From Idiomarina sp. A28L (GTDB lineage Bacteria; Pseudomonadota; Gammaproteobacteria; Enterobacterales; Alteromonadaceae): DNA of 64,000 nucleotides. The number at the start of each line of letters is the position of its first letter. Position 1 is the first letter of the stretch. The notes under the pieces are model-generated. The model saw nothing but the letters and a program-made list of their open reading frames with translations. It had not been told where the DNA came from and did no database searches. Made by a program: the position numbers and the translations under genes. The stretch is from assembly GCF_000218785.1 (NCBI RefSeq), contig NZ_AFPO01000020.1, positions 166,134 to 230,133 of the forward strand. The letters are read 5' to 3'. Shown one piece after another: positions 36,793 to 46,056 of the stretch.

Positions 36793-37650
36793 ATGCCAGT
36801 ATTAATTCTCATCACTATCGTGTGGGCGTTCAGCTTTTCGTTGATAGGCGAATATTTATCACGCGATGTTGATGCTTATATTGCGGTATTCGTGCGTATG
36901 ATTCTCGCATTGTGTTTACTATTACCTTTCTTAAAACTTAAAAATGTATCTCGGCCTATTCGCGTGCGGCTGATGATTATTGGCGGAATTCAAATTGGCC
37001 TTATGTATTTACTGCTCTATCATGCGTTTCTTTACCTTAGCGTGGCAGAAGTATTACTGTTCACAATTTTCACTCCGCTCTACATCACTCTAATTGATGA
37101 GTTATTACTAAACCGTAAACCCTTGCCAAGAATCTGGTGGCTGGCGGCCGCGCTTTCGGTTGTGGGCGCGGGATTAATTCGCTATCAAGGTTTAAGCAGT
37201 GAGTTTATTACCGGGTTCTTTCTTATTCAGGCTGCTAATATTTGCTTTGCTACGGGCCAAGTTGCCTACAAACGATTACCTCTTGGCGAATCAAAGCAAC
37301 AAATTGGCGTATATGCGCTATTTTTCCTCGGTGCTACCCTAGTATCGGGTATTGGCATGCTGTTATTTGCTGATTACACCCGCTTACCCAACACGTGGGT
37401 GCATTGGTCGGTACTATTATGGTTGGGATTTGGCGCCTCTGGTATGGGCTATTTAGCCTGGAGCATTGCCAGCAAGAAAGTAAACATCGGCCAACTCGCT
37501 ACTATGAATAACGCCCTCATACCCGCAGGGTTGTTGGTGAACTTCCTTTTGTGGGGGCAAAACGTGCAATGGGGTTCGCTCATTTTTGGCGGCGCTATTA
37601 TTCTTTTTGCGGTATGGCTCACCTCACGTAAACCGCAAAGCAAACCTTGA
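36793..37650 (+). CDS. EamA/DMT family transporter
   Basis: A 285-residue membrane protein with about ten helices arranged as two EamA repeats (residues 1-135 and 140-280). It is a drug/metabolite-type exporter, possibly for an amino acid or related metabolite. A GGAG 6 bases upstream (TTTTGGAGAACAAGC) supports the start. It stands alone, 84 bases after the RND operon. The substrate cannot be inferred. Confidence 0.88.
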   Translation: MPVLILITIVWAFSFSLIGEYLSRDVDAYIAVFVRMILALCLLLPFLKLKNVSRPIRVRLMIIGGIQIGLMYLLLYHAFLYLSVAEVLLFTIFTPLYITLIDELLLNRKPLPRIWWLAAALSVVGAGLIRYQGLSSEFITGFFLIQAANICFATGQVAYKRLPLGESKQQIGVYALFFLGATLVSGIGMLLFADYTRLPNTWVHWSVLLWLGFGASGMGYLAWSIASKKVNIGQLATMNNALIPAGLLVNFLLWGQNVQWGSLIFGGAIILFAVWLTSRKPQSKP

Positions 37651-37790
37651 ACAAACAGCGCTGTTGATTGCGCTAAACCTGCTTCTGCTGTATCCTTGCG
37701 GCTGTTTTGAAAGGTTCATTTGAGCCTTTCGCAGCGGGCGGAGCCAAGAAGTTCTCAGCGCTCGCACTCACCAAAGAGATTTTGTATTTA

Positions 37791-39059
37791 ATGAGTTTTG
37801 CTTCTCTGGGCCTTTGCGCCACTATTCTCGAAGCCTTGCAAGCCGAAGGCTATACCACTCCAACACCAATTCAAGAACAAGCTATTCCCGCAGTGCTCGC
37901 GCGCCGCGATGTAATGGCCGCTGCACAAACGGGAACAGGAAAAACCGCTGGTTTTACCTTACCAATGTTGGAAATTCTTAAAGATGGCGAACGCGCAAAG
38001 CCAAATGAAGCGCGGGTGCTTATTCTTACCCCTACTCGCGAACTTGCCGCGCAAGTAGGCGAAAGCGTTGAAACCTATGCAAAAGGCTTGAAATTAAGCT
38101 CTGCAGTAGTGTTCGGTGGCGTAAAAATCAACCCGCAAATGATGAAACTACGCCGCGGCGTGGATATTTTGGTAGCTACCCCGGGCCGCTTGCTGGATCT
38201 TTACCAACAAAATGCGGTGCGCTTTCCAAAGCTAGAAATCCTTGTATTAGATGAAGCCGACCGCATGCTCGATATGGGCTTCATTCACGATATAAAACGC
38301 ATCATTAAAGCCTTGCCGGCGAATCGCCAGAATTTGCTGTTCTCAGCAACCTTCTCTGATGAAATACGCGATTTAGCCAAAGGCCTAGTAAACGACCCGG
38401 TAGAAATATCAGTTAGCCCGCGCAATACCACGGCGGAGCGCGTTGAGCAGGTTATTTACCCAGTACTCAAAGCCGATAAGCCGAATATGCTTATGGCGCT
38501 TTTGCGCCAGCTTGATTTACCGCAAGTGTTAGTGTTTAGCCGCACCAAACATGGCGCTAACCGGCTCGTAAAACAGCTCGATAAAGGCGGCTTTTTGGCT
38601 ACCGCTATTCACGGCAATAAAAGCCAAGGTGCGCGCACCAAGGCATTGCATGAATTTAAAACCGGTAAAGTACAAATTCTAGTAGCTACCGATATCGCGG
38701 CTCGTGGCCTTGATATTGATCAACTTCCATTTGTGGTGAATTATGATTTACCACAAGTAGCTGAAGATTACGTTCACCGTATTGGCCGAACAGGCCGCGC
38801 GGGCGCAAGTGGCAATGCCATATCACTTGTGGAAGGCGATGAAGTGAAGCTGCTTAAAGCTGTTGAACGTTTAATTAAGCAAGATATTCCGCAACAGTAT
38901 ATGGAAGGCTTTACTAAAGTAGATTTATCGAAAGCCAAGCCTGCACCAAAACCTGCACGTGGCGGCCAACAACGGGGTGGCAGAGCACAAGGCTCTGGTA
39001 AACCTGGTGGTTCTGGTGGTTCTCGCTCGGGTAACCGCAGCCAAGGTGGCAGAAGTTAA
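37791..39059 (+). CDS. rhlE: ATP-dependent RNA helicase RhlE
   Basis: A 422-residue DEAD-box helicase. The longest frame starts at a TTG at 37707; the ATG at 37791 gives MSFASLGL, the RhlE-type N-terminus, and is preferred. Motifs in order are the Q motif ([10 protein letters not shown]), I (AQTGTGKT), Ia (PTRELA), II (DEAD), III (SAT), V (ARGLDI) and VI (HRIGRTGR). The C-terminus is a Gly/Arg/Ser/Gln-rich tail that binds RNA nonspecifically. The 140-base leader upstream contains an inverted repeat (GAAAGG/CCTTTC, about 37708-37730). It acts in ribosome maturation and RNA turnover. Confidence 0.9.
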   Translation: MSFASLGLCATILEALQAEGYTTPTPIQEQAIPAVLARRDVMAAAQTGTGKTAGFTLPMLEILKDGERAKPNEARVLILTPTRELAAQVGESVETYAKGLKLSSAVVFGGVKINPQMMKLRRGVDILVATPGRLLDLYQQNAVRFPKLEILVLDEADRMLDMGFIHDIKRIIKALPANRQNLLFSATFSDEIRDLAKGLVNDPVEISVSPRNTTAERVEQVIYPVLKADKPNMLMALLRQLDLPQVLVFSRTKHGANRLVKQLDKGGFLATAIHGNKSQGARTKALHEFKTGKVQILVATDIAARGLDIDQLPFVVNYDLPQVAEDYVHRIGRTGRAGASGNAISLVEGDEVKLLKAVERLIKQDIPQQYMEGFTKVDLSKAKPAPKPARGGQQRGGRAQGSGKPGGSGGSRSGNRSQGGRS

Positions 39060-39205
39060 GGTAGGCTTGTTAACGCTTTAGAGCGGCAACACTTATGCAG
39101 CACTAACGGCAACACAAGCAAACTATCTGGCGTTTTACTGTAACTCGCACTTTTGCGCTTGCATTTTCGTAAAATAAACGCCATAAATAGAGTATGAGTT
39201 TTATC

Positions 39206-39236
39206 CAAGCCGCCTGATTTAATCGGGCGGTTTTTT
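39206..39236 (+). terminator. Rho-independent terminator between rhlE and rnk
   Basis: An 8- to 9-base GC-rich stem (CCGCCTGA/TCGGGCGG with one G-T pair) is followed by six T. It is about 150 bases beyond the rhlE stop codon. The 269-base gap (39060-39328) contains nothing else I can identify. Confidence 0.85.
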
Positions 39237-39328
39237 ATTATGTCTATGGCTTATTATCTGTTTAGTTTATAGCCTGTAACGGAATGTTATTTGGCAACAC
39301 CCAATAGTGCTGCCTTTGGAGAATTAGA

Positions 39329-39745
39329 ATGCCAGAACCGAATGCTAAACCTACTCTTATTTTATCTGAACTCGATGTTATTCGAATTGAATCGCTTATC
39401 GAAAAAACGCCGGGCTTGAATAAACAAGTAGCCGCGTTAGAAGCCGAACTCGGCCGCGCAAAAGTAGTAAAGCCGCAAGAAATTCCGGCCGATGTAGTAA
39501 CCATGAATTCCCGAGTACGCTTTCGTATTTTAGAAACTCACAAAGAATTTGAAAAAACCTTGGTGTACCCGAAAGATCTTGCTAACGTTGCTGAAAGTAT
39601 TTCAATTTTCGCGCCAATCGGTAGCGCCATACTTGGTGTCCGCGTAGGCGAAACTATTGAATGGCCTACTCAACATGGTATTAGCCACGTTGAAGTAATG
39701 GATATCGTATTTCAGCCGGAGCGTGATGGTGATTTCACCAGCTAA
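39329..39745 (+). CDS. rnk: Regulator of nucleoside diphosphate kinase (Rnk)
   Basis: A 138-residue GreA/GreB-like protein. The N-terminal part (residues 1-50) is a short coiled coil. The C-terminal FKBP-like domain contains VTMNSRVRF, TLVYPKDLANVAESISIFAPIGSAILG and VGETIEWP. These match E. coli Rnk (136 aa), which binds RNA polymerase near the secondary channel and affects nucleoside diphosphate kinase levels. GGAG lies 9 bases before the ATG. A terminator follows directly. Confidence 0.93.
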   Translation: MPEPNAKPTLILSELDVIRIESLIEKTPGLNKQVAALEAELGRAKVVKPQEIPADVVTMNSRVRFRILETHKEFEKTLVYPKDLANVAESISIFAPIGSAILGVRVGETIEWPTQHGISHVEVMDIVFQPERDGDFTS

Positions 39746-39755
39746 TTTATTATTC

Positions 39756-39781
39756 AAGCCTCTTTTTCAGAGGCTTTTTAT
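39756..39781 (+). terminator. Terminator of rnk
   Basis: A 7-base stem (AAGCCTC/GAGGCTT) with a TTTTTCA loop and a T run begins 11 bases after the rnk stop codon. It lies between rnk and the next lipoprotein gene. Confidence 0.85.
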
Positions 39782-39818
39782 TCTGTGTAAGCACAATTAT
39801 TCTGATCCACCGCCGAAA

Positions 39819-40517
39819 ATGAGCAGAAAAACTCATTTGCAGTTATTCATGCTAATGGCGGCTACATTGTTCGTGAGTGCTTGCAGCAGCCCTACTCTAT
39901 ATCTTACTACTGAAGGTTACAGCGAGGCGCAGCAGGCAGAATTACGCGCGCAACTAGAGCAGTTAAATTACACTGTTGAAACAACCCGCATTCAGATACC
40001 CGAAGCCTTTCCAGATACTACTATTTCAGTGAACCCAGCGTTTCGCGATATACCCTTTTTAGAACGTTTAGAGGCGCTACTGCAAGCTACTACCGGAGTA
40101 TCTGTGCATAACATGCGCTTTGGTGAGGGAAATCACGCCTATTTTGGCAAAAACATTGGCATCTACATTCGCAATCCTGAATCCAAGCAACAACGTTTTG
40201 CAAATCCATTTCTACGCAGTGCCCAATGCCCACAACAAGATGGCTTGCTGAAAATTGAAACCGATGGCAGCTTCCAGCTCGAATACGTGTATTACGCCGA
40301 TGATGAGCAAAATCTAAACTATTTAAATGGCCTTTGGCGTTGGCATGAATCAACTTTAAGCCTGCTATTTTCCGATGGCACAGAACAACACTTAGAGCAC
40401 CGCCGTAGCGAAGTAGCCACCTACCAAGGTATGCGCCCAAGCGATATCTACACACCGGTAAACGAACACTCGGAAGCTATTGTGAACTGCAATTACCAAG
40501 TTATTCACATGCGCTAA
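39819..40517 (+). CDS. Predicted outer-membrane or periplasmic lipoprotein
   Basis: A 232-residue protein of no recognised family. The frame is open from 39723, but the ATG at 39819 (MSRKTHLQLFMLMAATLFVSAC) gives a perfect lipoprotein signal peptide with Cys 22. The mature part has an alpha/beta region (residues 30-100, beginning TLYLTTEGYSEAQQAELRAQLEQLNY, then an ETTRIQIPE strand). It ends in a Trp/Tyr/Asp-rich beta region containing LKIETDGSFQLEYVYY. The first part looks like a periplasmic binding or OmpA/SPOR-type alpha-beta module, but I cannot assign it. It converges on sbcC. Confidence 0.75.
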   Translation: MSRKTHLQLFMLMAATLFVSACSSPTLYLTTEGYSEAQQAELRAQLEQLNYTVETTRIQIPEAFPDTTISVNPAFRDIPFLERLEALLQATTGVSVHNMRFGEGNHAYFGKNIGIYIRNPESKQQRFANPFLRSAQCPQQDGLLKIETDGSFQLEYVYYADDEQNLNYLNGLWRWHESTLSLLFSDGTEQHLEHRRSEVATYQGMRPSDIYTPVNEHSEAIVNCNYQVIHMR

Positions 40518-40524
40518 CAACGCG

Positions 40525-43500
40525 CTATTGCCTGATGCCCGTTGCCTGATTAACCAATTGTGTGCTGCTACCTGATTGATGGCGCAAAACATCAATGCGA
40601 TCTGGCAAACGCTCTTTCAGCTCGCGCACATGAGAAATAATCCCAATAGTTCGGCCATGGGCGCGGAGCTCGGCTAATACCGCTATCGCCGCATCAAGAG
40701 CCTGCTCATCTAAGCTTCCGAAGCCTTCATCAATGAATAGCGTTTCTAAGCGAATACCACCCGCGTAGCTTTGCACTACATCAGAAAGGCCAAGCGCCAA
40801 GGCTAGCGCTGCCATAAAGCTCTCACCGCCCGATAAGGTATTTACCGGCCGTGTGCGCCCGGTATAGGCATCATCCACTACCAAATTAAGGCCTGCTGCT
40901 GAACGTTTATCCGCTACTTCTAAATCACGGCGCAATAAATAACGCCCACCGGACATTTTATCTAACCGCACTGAAGCTTCATGCAACACATCATCAAGCA
41001 AAATACTTAGCACGAACCGGTGCAAGGTTAAACGCTGCGAATTATTCCCCGCAACCGCATCAGCCAATGTGCCTAATACCTGATATCGCTCAGATAATTC
41101 GGCACTGCTGGCTTCTTTGGCTTTTAACCGCTGGTCGATATTCTGCAGGCGCTGGTATTCGCTGTTCAGTTGCTGCATAGTTTTCAACGCAGCATTCACT
41201 TCTTCTTCAAGCACTTTCAATTGTTCGTTGAGCTTTTCAAGTTCCGGCCGTTCTTTACCCTTCGTGGCTTGTTCTATTTTCTCCCGCAATGTGGCATTGC
41301 GTTGTGTGCTTTCTTGCCATTGCTGAACCTTCACACTGTATTGCTGTTCTTGCTCGCTGTTTAGCTGTGCCTGTGTAAACGCTTCGGCATCAGCAAATTC
41401 ACTTTCTTGCAAAGCCTGGGCCCAAGCTTTATCGGCTTGAGCTAAATTCGCTTGCAACTCTTCACTTTGGGTTTGCGTATGTTGCAGTGCCGCAGCTGAG
41501 CGGCTCGCCGCTTGCCCTGCTTTTTCATACTGCTGGCGTGCCTGCTCTAGCTCACTTTCAAGCTTACCAATAACTGCGCTGATATGCGCTATCTTACCTT
41601 CTATTTGTTGCGAATTACGGCCATCTTCTGGTAGTTGCTGTGCTAATTGCTGCGTTAGTTGCTGCGTAAGCTCCTGCACTCGGGCTAAATTCGCATGCGC
41701 CGCATGCTCTGCCGTTTGTAGGGCGTTTTGTGCCATTTGTTGCTGTTTACGTAACGCTTCAAGTTGGTTGGCCAACTCGCGAATCTGTTGCTTCATTTGT
41801 TGCAGCTCTCGCTTTTGCTGCTCATTATTCTCAGCATGCTCTTTCAGGGCATCGCGTTCTTGCTGCAACGCACTAATATCCTGTTCAGCCGCTTCGCCAA
41901 GTGCTGATCGCAAGCTTTCAATGCGCTTTTTCTCATTATCTAATTCTGTATTCACTTGCAATAAGGCCTGCTCAGCTACATTCAGAGCCTGCCGATATTG
42001 GGCCGTTACCGCTTGCGCGGCATCTACCGCTTCTTGCTCTACCACCTGAACATCACTGCCTTGCTCATGAGCTAATGCTGGGTGCTGCACACTGCCACAC
42101 ACCATACAGGGTTCGCCATCGGCTAAATCTCGCGAAAGCAATAACGCTTGGCTTAAGTGCCAACCTCTTACCGCCTGTTTCTCCGTACGCTCGGCCTCTG
42201 CAAGATTGCCATTGGCGGTTTCAACATCGGTTTTTGCTTGAATTTGTTTTTTTACCAACAGCTGTTCTTGCGCTTGATGCTGGCTAAGCTCCTGGTGCTG
42301 GGAAATCTTCGGTTCTAATTGCGCTAAAATCAGCGCTATATTCTCATGCCCCGCTACCAACGTTTCTTGAGCATCAATCGCTTTCTCAAGCGCCTTATAA
42401 CCTTCGGTTGCTTGCGAAAGTTTCAACGCACTCGTTTCCGCCTCTTGTTGCTTGTTATCTTTGTTAGCATTCAGGGCATCTTGTTCGCTCTCGGCGTGTT
42501 GTAACTTTTGCGCATTCACTAATGCTTGCTTCAACGGCGCTAGCTGCTCACGTAGTTCCGGTAATTTTTTTGCAGCTTCCTGGGCATTTTCATAAGCCAC
42601 GAGCATTTTTTTACGTTGCTGCTCGGCCTTTTCTGCCGCCTCTTTAGCTTCAAGCTTTGCAAGTTCAGCTCGTTTTAACGCATAACGCTGATCTACTAAA
42701 CGTTGCCATAACGGCTGAATTTTTGCGGCTTGCTTAGCATGGGTTAGTAACTCTTCAAGCTCAGCGATTGGCACTTTCTGTTCATCTAAAACGTTTTTCT
42801 CATTCAATAGCTGTTCTTGTTCAATAAACTGTTTTTCTAACAACGTTGCACGATCAACATTCCGCGCTGCCTCAACATATCCCTGATTTAAACGTTTATA
42901 CTCGCTTTCAGCGGCTTCTCTTGGTGCTTTTGCTGCGGCGAATAAGGCGGCTAACTGCTGTTCACGGCTAACAAACTCATCGTTTTCGTCGGTGCTATCT
43001 GCAGTGATCCCAGCTTCAGCATAAATGCCCGAAATGTCATCTTTCACCCGGCTATATTGGCTTTGTAGTTCTTTCGCTTTTACCCGAAAACCTTCTTCAA
43101 TCAACTGATACCGCTGTGTTTGAAATAAGCTGGCAAATACTTCTTCGCGCTGGGTTGAATTGGCCGTAAGCAGTTCACGAAACTTTCCTTGCGGCAATAC
43201 AACAACTTGCCGGAACTGCTTAGCGTTTAAGCCAATGAGTTGGTTTACATACTCATCGAACTCACGAATTTTCTTATCTACCAGCAGCTTTTTAGGCCAT
43301 TCTTGCGGTGGAACACCCGCTTCTTCTTCCAGCAGCCAAATACTTCCGCTGGCGTTGCGTTGCGTTACCCCTTCACCCCGTAACTTTGCCAACGTTTGCG
43401 TGGGCAAACGCTCAATGCGATATACTTTATCGGCCAAGCGAAATATAAAGCACAGTAAGGTTTCCGTGCCAGCATCGGCATGATCACAGCGCATTTGCTC

Positions 43501-43686
43501 ACCACTCCTATCGCCAGTGGTTTCGCCATAAAGTGCATAACTAATGCCATCAAGCAGGCTGGTTTTACCCGCACCGGTAGGCCCGTTAATTAAAAACAGC
43601 GGATTCTCGCCCAAATCAGTAAACTGCACTTCTTCGGTGCCGGCAAAAGGCCCAAACGCCTGCATTTTCAAATACAACGGCTTCAT
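40525..43686 (-). CDS. sbcC: Exonuclease subunit SbcC
   Basis: A 1053-residue SMC-like ATPase, typical for SbcC. The Walker A NGPTGAGKTSLLDGI is near residue 34. Two long Gln/Glu/Ala-rich coiled coils follow, with a zinc-hook CMVCGSVQHP between them (about residue 525). The ABC signature LSGGESFMAALALALGLS and Walker B LFIDEGFGSLD are near the C-terminus. With SbcD it opens and degrades DNA hairpins and protein-blocked ends. Its start overlaps the sbcD stop by 4 bases. Confidence 0.95.
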   Translation of the reverse strand: MKPLYLKMQAFGPFAGTEEVQFTDLGENPLFLINGPTGAGKTSLLDGISYALYGETTGDRSGEQMRCDHADAGTETLLCFIFRLADKVYRIERLPTQTLAKLRGEGVTQRNASGSIWLLEEEAGVPPQEWPKKLLVDKKIREFDEYVNQLIGLNAKQFRQVVVLPQGKFRELLTANSTQREEVFASLFQTQRYQLIEEGFRVKAKELQSQYSRVKDDISGIYAEAGITADSTDENDEFVSREQQLAALFAAAKAPREAAESEYKRLNQGYVEAARNVDRATLLEKQFIEQEQLLNEKNVLDEQKVPIAELEELLTHAKQAAKIQPLWQRLVDQRYALKRAELAKLEAKEAAEKAEQQRKKMLVAYENAQEAAKKLPELREQLAPLKQALVNAQKLQHAESEQDALNANKDNKQQEAETSALKLSQATEGYKALEKAIDAQETLVAGHENIALILAQLEPKISQHQELSQHQAQEQLLVKKQIQAKTDVETANGNLAEAERTEKQAVRGWHLSQALLLSRDLADGEPCMVCGSVQHPALAHEQGSDVQVVEQEAVDAAQAVTAQYRQALNVAEQALLQVNTELDNEKKRIESLRSALGEAAEQDISALQQERDALKEHAENNEQQKRELQQMKQQIRELANQLEALRKQQQMAQNALQTAEHAAHANLARVQELTQQLTQQLAQQLPEDGRNSQQIEGKIAHISAVIGKLESELEQARQQYEKAGQAASRSAAALQHTQTQSEELQANLAQADKAWAQALQESEFADAEAFTQAQLNSEQEQQYSVKVQQWQESTQRNATLREKIEQATKGKERPELEKLNEQLKVLEEEVNAALKTMQQLNSEYQRLQNIDQRLKAKEASSAELSERYQVLGTLADAVAGNNSQRLTLHRFVLSILLDDVLHEASVRLDKMSGGRYLLRRDLEVADKRSAAGLNLVVDDAYTGRTRPVNTLSGGESFMAALALALGLSDVVQSYAGGIRLETLFIDEGFGSLDEQALDAAIAVLAELRAHGRTIGIISHVRELKERLPDRIDVLRHQSGSSTQLVNQATGIRQ

Positions 43687-44867
43687 GCTTTATCACTCCC
43701 TGAATCAGCATTACTCGAGCTCTCATTAAGGCTTTCACGAATTAAATCTTTAGCCAACGATAACTGTTCCGCAGAAAGCGGTGCATCGGTTACTTGCTGA
43801 TAGAAATCGGCCAACATATCAAGTTCTGTGCGTTTCAAATGTTCACGAGCAAGCGAAGCCCCCTCGCCTAAACGATGGCTAAAACGCTCTTTTTGCAAAT
43901 CAAGAATGTTCGGATAAACCGCACGTAAGCGCGCCAATGGTTCAAGAATTGCATCGGTATCGGTGAGGGTTATTTCAATATAATCATCGCGCTCTTTATC
44001 TTGCTTGCCATCGGCCAATAACTGCTCGAATTTACCCGATAGGCGCCGCACGTTTCGTTTGGCCTTTAATGGCAGTAAATCAAAGCCAGCAAAACCACTA
44101 TCATCGAGTGTAACTAGCGTTACACTTTTATTCTGCTGATGTTCAGAAAAGCTATATTTCAACAGTGAACCACTGTAGCGAATGTGTTCTGCACTTTTAT
44201 ACTGCGGCTGGTGTAAATGGCCAAGAGCCACATAATCAAAATCAGCAAAAGTTTTTGGTGAAACTTTATCAGCCCCACCAATCGAGAGTGGCCGCTCGGA
44301 ATCTGATTCACTCCCCCCATCTAAAAAGCAATGGCTCACCAATACATGCCGGGCTTTCGTTAAGCCTAATGTTTCCTTTGCCTGTTCGATTTTCGCCACC
44401 AACAGTTCATGGGCGTGCTGATAACCTTTCACTTCGGTTTGCAAATAATCGGCCACTAGGTTCGGATCATTATAGGGCATGCACCACACTGCTACTTCAC
44501 CGTGCTCATCTTTGAGCATTACCGGGTTCAACATTTCCGTAAACGAAGTAATAATACTCAACCCCGCTTGCCGAAGTTGCCGAGCGCCAAAGCCGAGGCG
44601 ATCAGCCCCATCGTGGTTACCCGAAATCATAATTACCGGCACTTTCAGTTCATGCACCAGCCTATGCAAGGTATCATCAAGTAGCTTTACAGCTTCTGCA
44701 GGTGGCAAAGAGCGATCGTAGATATCGCCAGCAACAATCATGGCATCAGGTTTTTGCTCATCTACATATTTCTCGATTTGCGCCAATACAAAGCGCTGAT
44801 CATCCAACAGTGATTGCTGGTGAAAATAGCGCCCTAAATGCCAATCTGAGGTATGTAAAATCTTCAA
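43683..44867 (-). CDS. sbcD: Exonuclease subunit SbcD
   Basis: A 394-residue Mre11-type metallophosphoesterase nuclease. The metal-binding motifs are in order: TSDWHLGR (residues 6-13), AGDIYDR, SGNHDGADRLGF, VSHCFLDGG and ALGHLHQPQ. The C-terminal capping domain binds SbcC. It is the first gene of the sbcDC operon. The 135 bases upstream, shared with the divergent phosphatase gene, hold no recognised element. Confidence 0.95.
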   Translation of the reverse strand: MKILHTSDWHLGRYFHQQSLLDDQRFVLAQIEKYVDEQKPDAMIVAGDIYDRSLPPAEAVKLLDDTLHRLVHELKVPVIMISGNHDGADRLGFGARQLRQAGLSIITSFTEMLNPVMLKDEHGEVAVWCMPYNDPNLVADYLQTEVKGYQHAHELLVAKIEQAKETLGLTKARHVLVSHCFLDGGSESDSERPLSIGGADKVSPKTFADFDYVALGHLHQPQYKSAEHIRYSGSLLKYSFSEHQQNKSVTLVTLDDSGFAGFDLLPLKAKRNVRRLSGKFEQLLADGKQDKERDDYIEITLTDTDAILEPLARLRAVYPNILDLQKERFSHRLGEGASLAREHLKRTELDMLADFYQQVTDAPLSAEQLSLAKDLIRESLNESSSNADSGSDKA

Positions 44868-45074
44868 CCTAATGCTCCTTGCTGATTTTCTGATTGTTTT
44901 TTTGTTTAGCTCGCATGAGCCTATTCGTTGAACAACGTATTTACGCGCAGATTTTGCCGCTAGAAATAACAGAAACAGTTTAACAATTTTTTCGCTCTGC
45001 GTATGATGAAAACAATAGCGTTTTCACCCCAATACGCATACCGTTTTTTTAGCACATTGGAGAATATCATCGGC

Positions 45075-46055
45075 ATGGATTCTAAAAGTAATGTTTCTAA
45101 AAACGCATTGGCCGAAGGCTTCGATATCATCGGCGATGTGCATGGCAAAGCCGATAAGCTTTTTGCTCTGCTAAAAGGGCTCGGGTATACAAAGCAAGGC
45201 GGTGTTTACCAACACCCCACCCGTAAAGCCATTTTTGTGGGTGATTTAATTGATAATGGCCATCAAACGTTGGCGGTTCTGGAAACTGTAAAAGCAATGG
45301 TTGATAGTGGCAATGCGCTAATTACTATGGGCAACCATGAGCTAAACGCCGTAGGCTGGGCCACCATGCATTCAGTTACCGGCAAATACTTGCGCGAACA
45401 TTCCGCTACCAACCAAGCACATCACCAAGCTTTTCTCGATGATTTACCCACGCTAGAAGATCGCCGACCATGGCTGGAATGGTTTAAAACACTACCTTTA
45501 TATCTTGATCTCGGTGATTTTCGGGTAATTCATGCCTGCTGGCACGAACCATCGTTCGCTGTTATCAAACCCTATTTAAACCCGGATAATTCGTTACGGG
45601 CCAACGCTTGGGAAACCATATTTGAAGAGGGAACAGCCCCTTTTAATGCGGTTGAAAACTTATTAAAAGGTGTTGAGGAATCGATGCCTGAAGGCGTGAG
45701 CTTCGTTGATCATAAAGGTAAAGAACGCTGGGAAGTGCGTATCTCATGGTGGCTTCGCGAAGCTGAAACGCTTGCAGATATTGCCCATATTCCGGTGCCA
45801 GGGCAAAACCAGCCAGCTATCGATGCGCTAGGCAAGGTAACTGCTGATAATAATTTACTGAAACGTTTAGCCTATCAAGGTGATTGCCCAGTATTTTTTG
45901 GCCATTATTGGTTAGCAGGTACCCCAGCAATTCTAACACCCAAAACTGCCTGTGTTGATTACTCAGCGGGCCGCAACGGGCCTTTAGTTGCGTATCGATG
46001 GAGTGGCGAAAGCACCCTAACGAGCACTAACTTTGTGACGGCAGGTGCGGGCTAA
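45075..46055 (+). CDS. Metallophosphoesterase (ApaH/PrpA-like)
   Basis: A 326-residue calcineurin-like phosphatase. The metal-binding motifs are FDIIGDVHGKADKL, FVGDLIDNG, TMGNHELNA and, late, FFGHYW. The frame opens at 45003 (MMKTIAFSP), but the ATG at 45075 places the first motif near residue 17, as usual, and has GGAG 12 bases upstream, which is a little far. Diadenosine tetraphosphatases and Ser/Thr phosphatases share these motifs, so the substrate is open. It converges on the 613-aa membrane-protein gene, with 1 base between stop codons. Confidence 0.82.
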   Translation: MDSKSNVSKNALAEGFDIIGDVHGKADKLFALLKGLGYTKQGGVYQHPTRKAIFVGDLIDNGHQTLAVLETVKAMVDSGNALITMGNHELNAVGWATMHSVTGKYLREHSATNQAHHQAFLDDLPTLEDRRPWLEWFKTLPLYLDLGDFRVIHACWHEPSFAVIKPYLNPDNSLRANAWETIFEEGTAPFNAVENLLKGVEESMPEGVSFVDHKGKERWEVRISWWLREAETLADIAHIPVPGQNQPAIDALGKVTADNNLLKRLAYQGDCPVFFGHYWLAGTPAILTPKTACVDYSAGRNGPLVAYRWSGESTLTSTNFVTAGAG

Positions 46056-46056
46056 T

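Noticed and set aside
41117-42287. Several 60-128 aa open frames on the + strand inside sbcC
   Set aside because: Opposite-strand shadows of the Gln/Glu/Ala-rich coiled-coil coding sequence, rich in Ser/Cys/Leu as expected.
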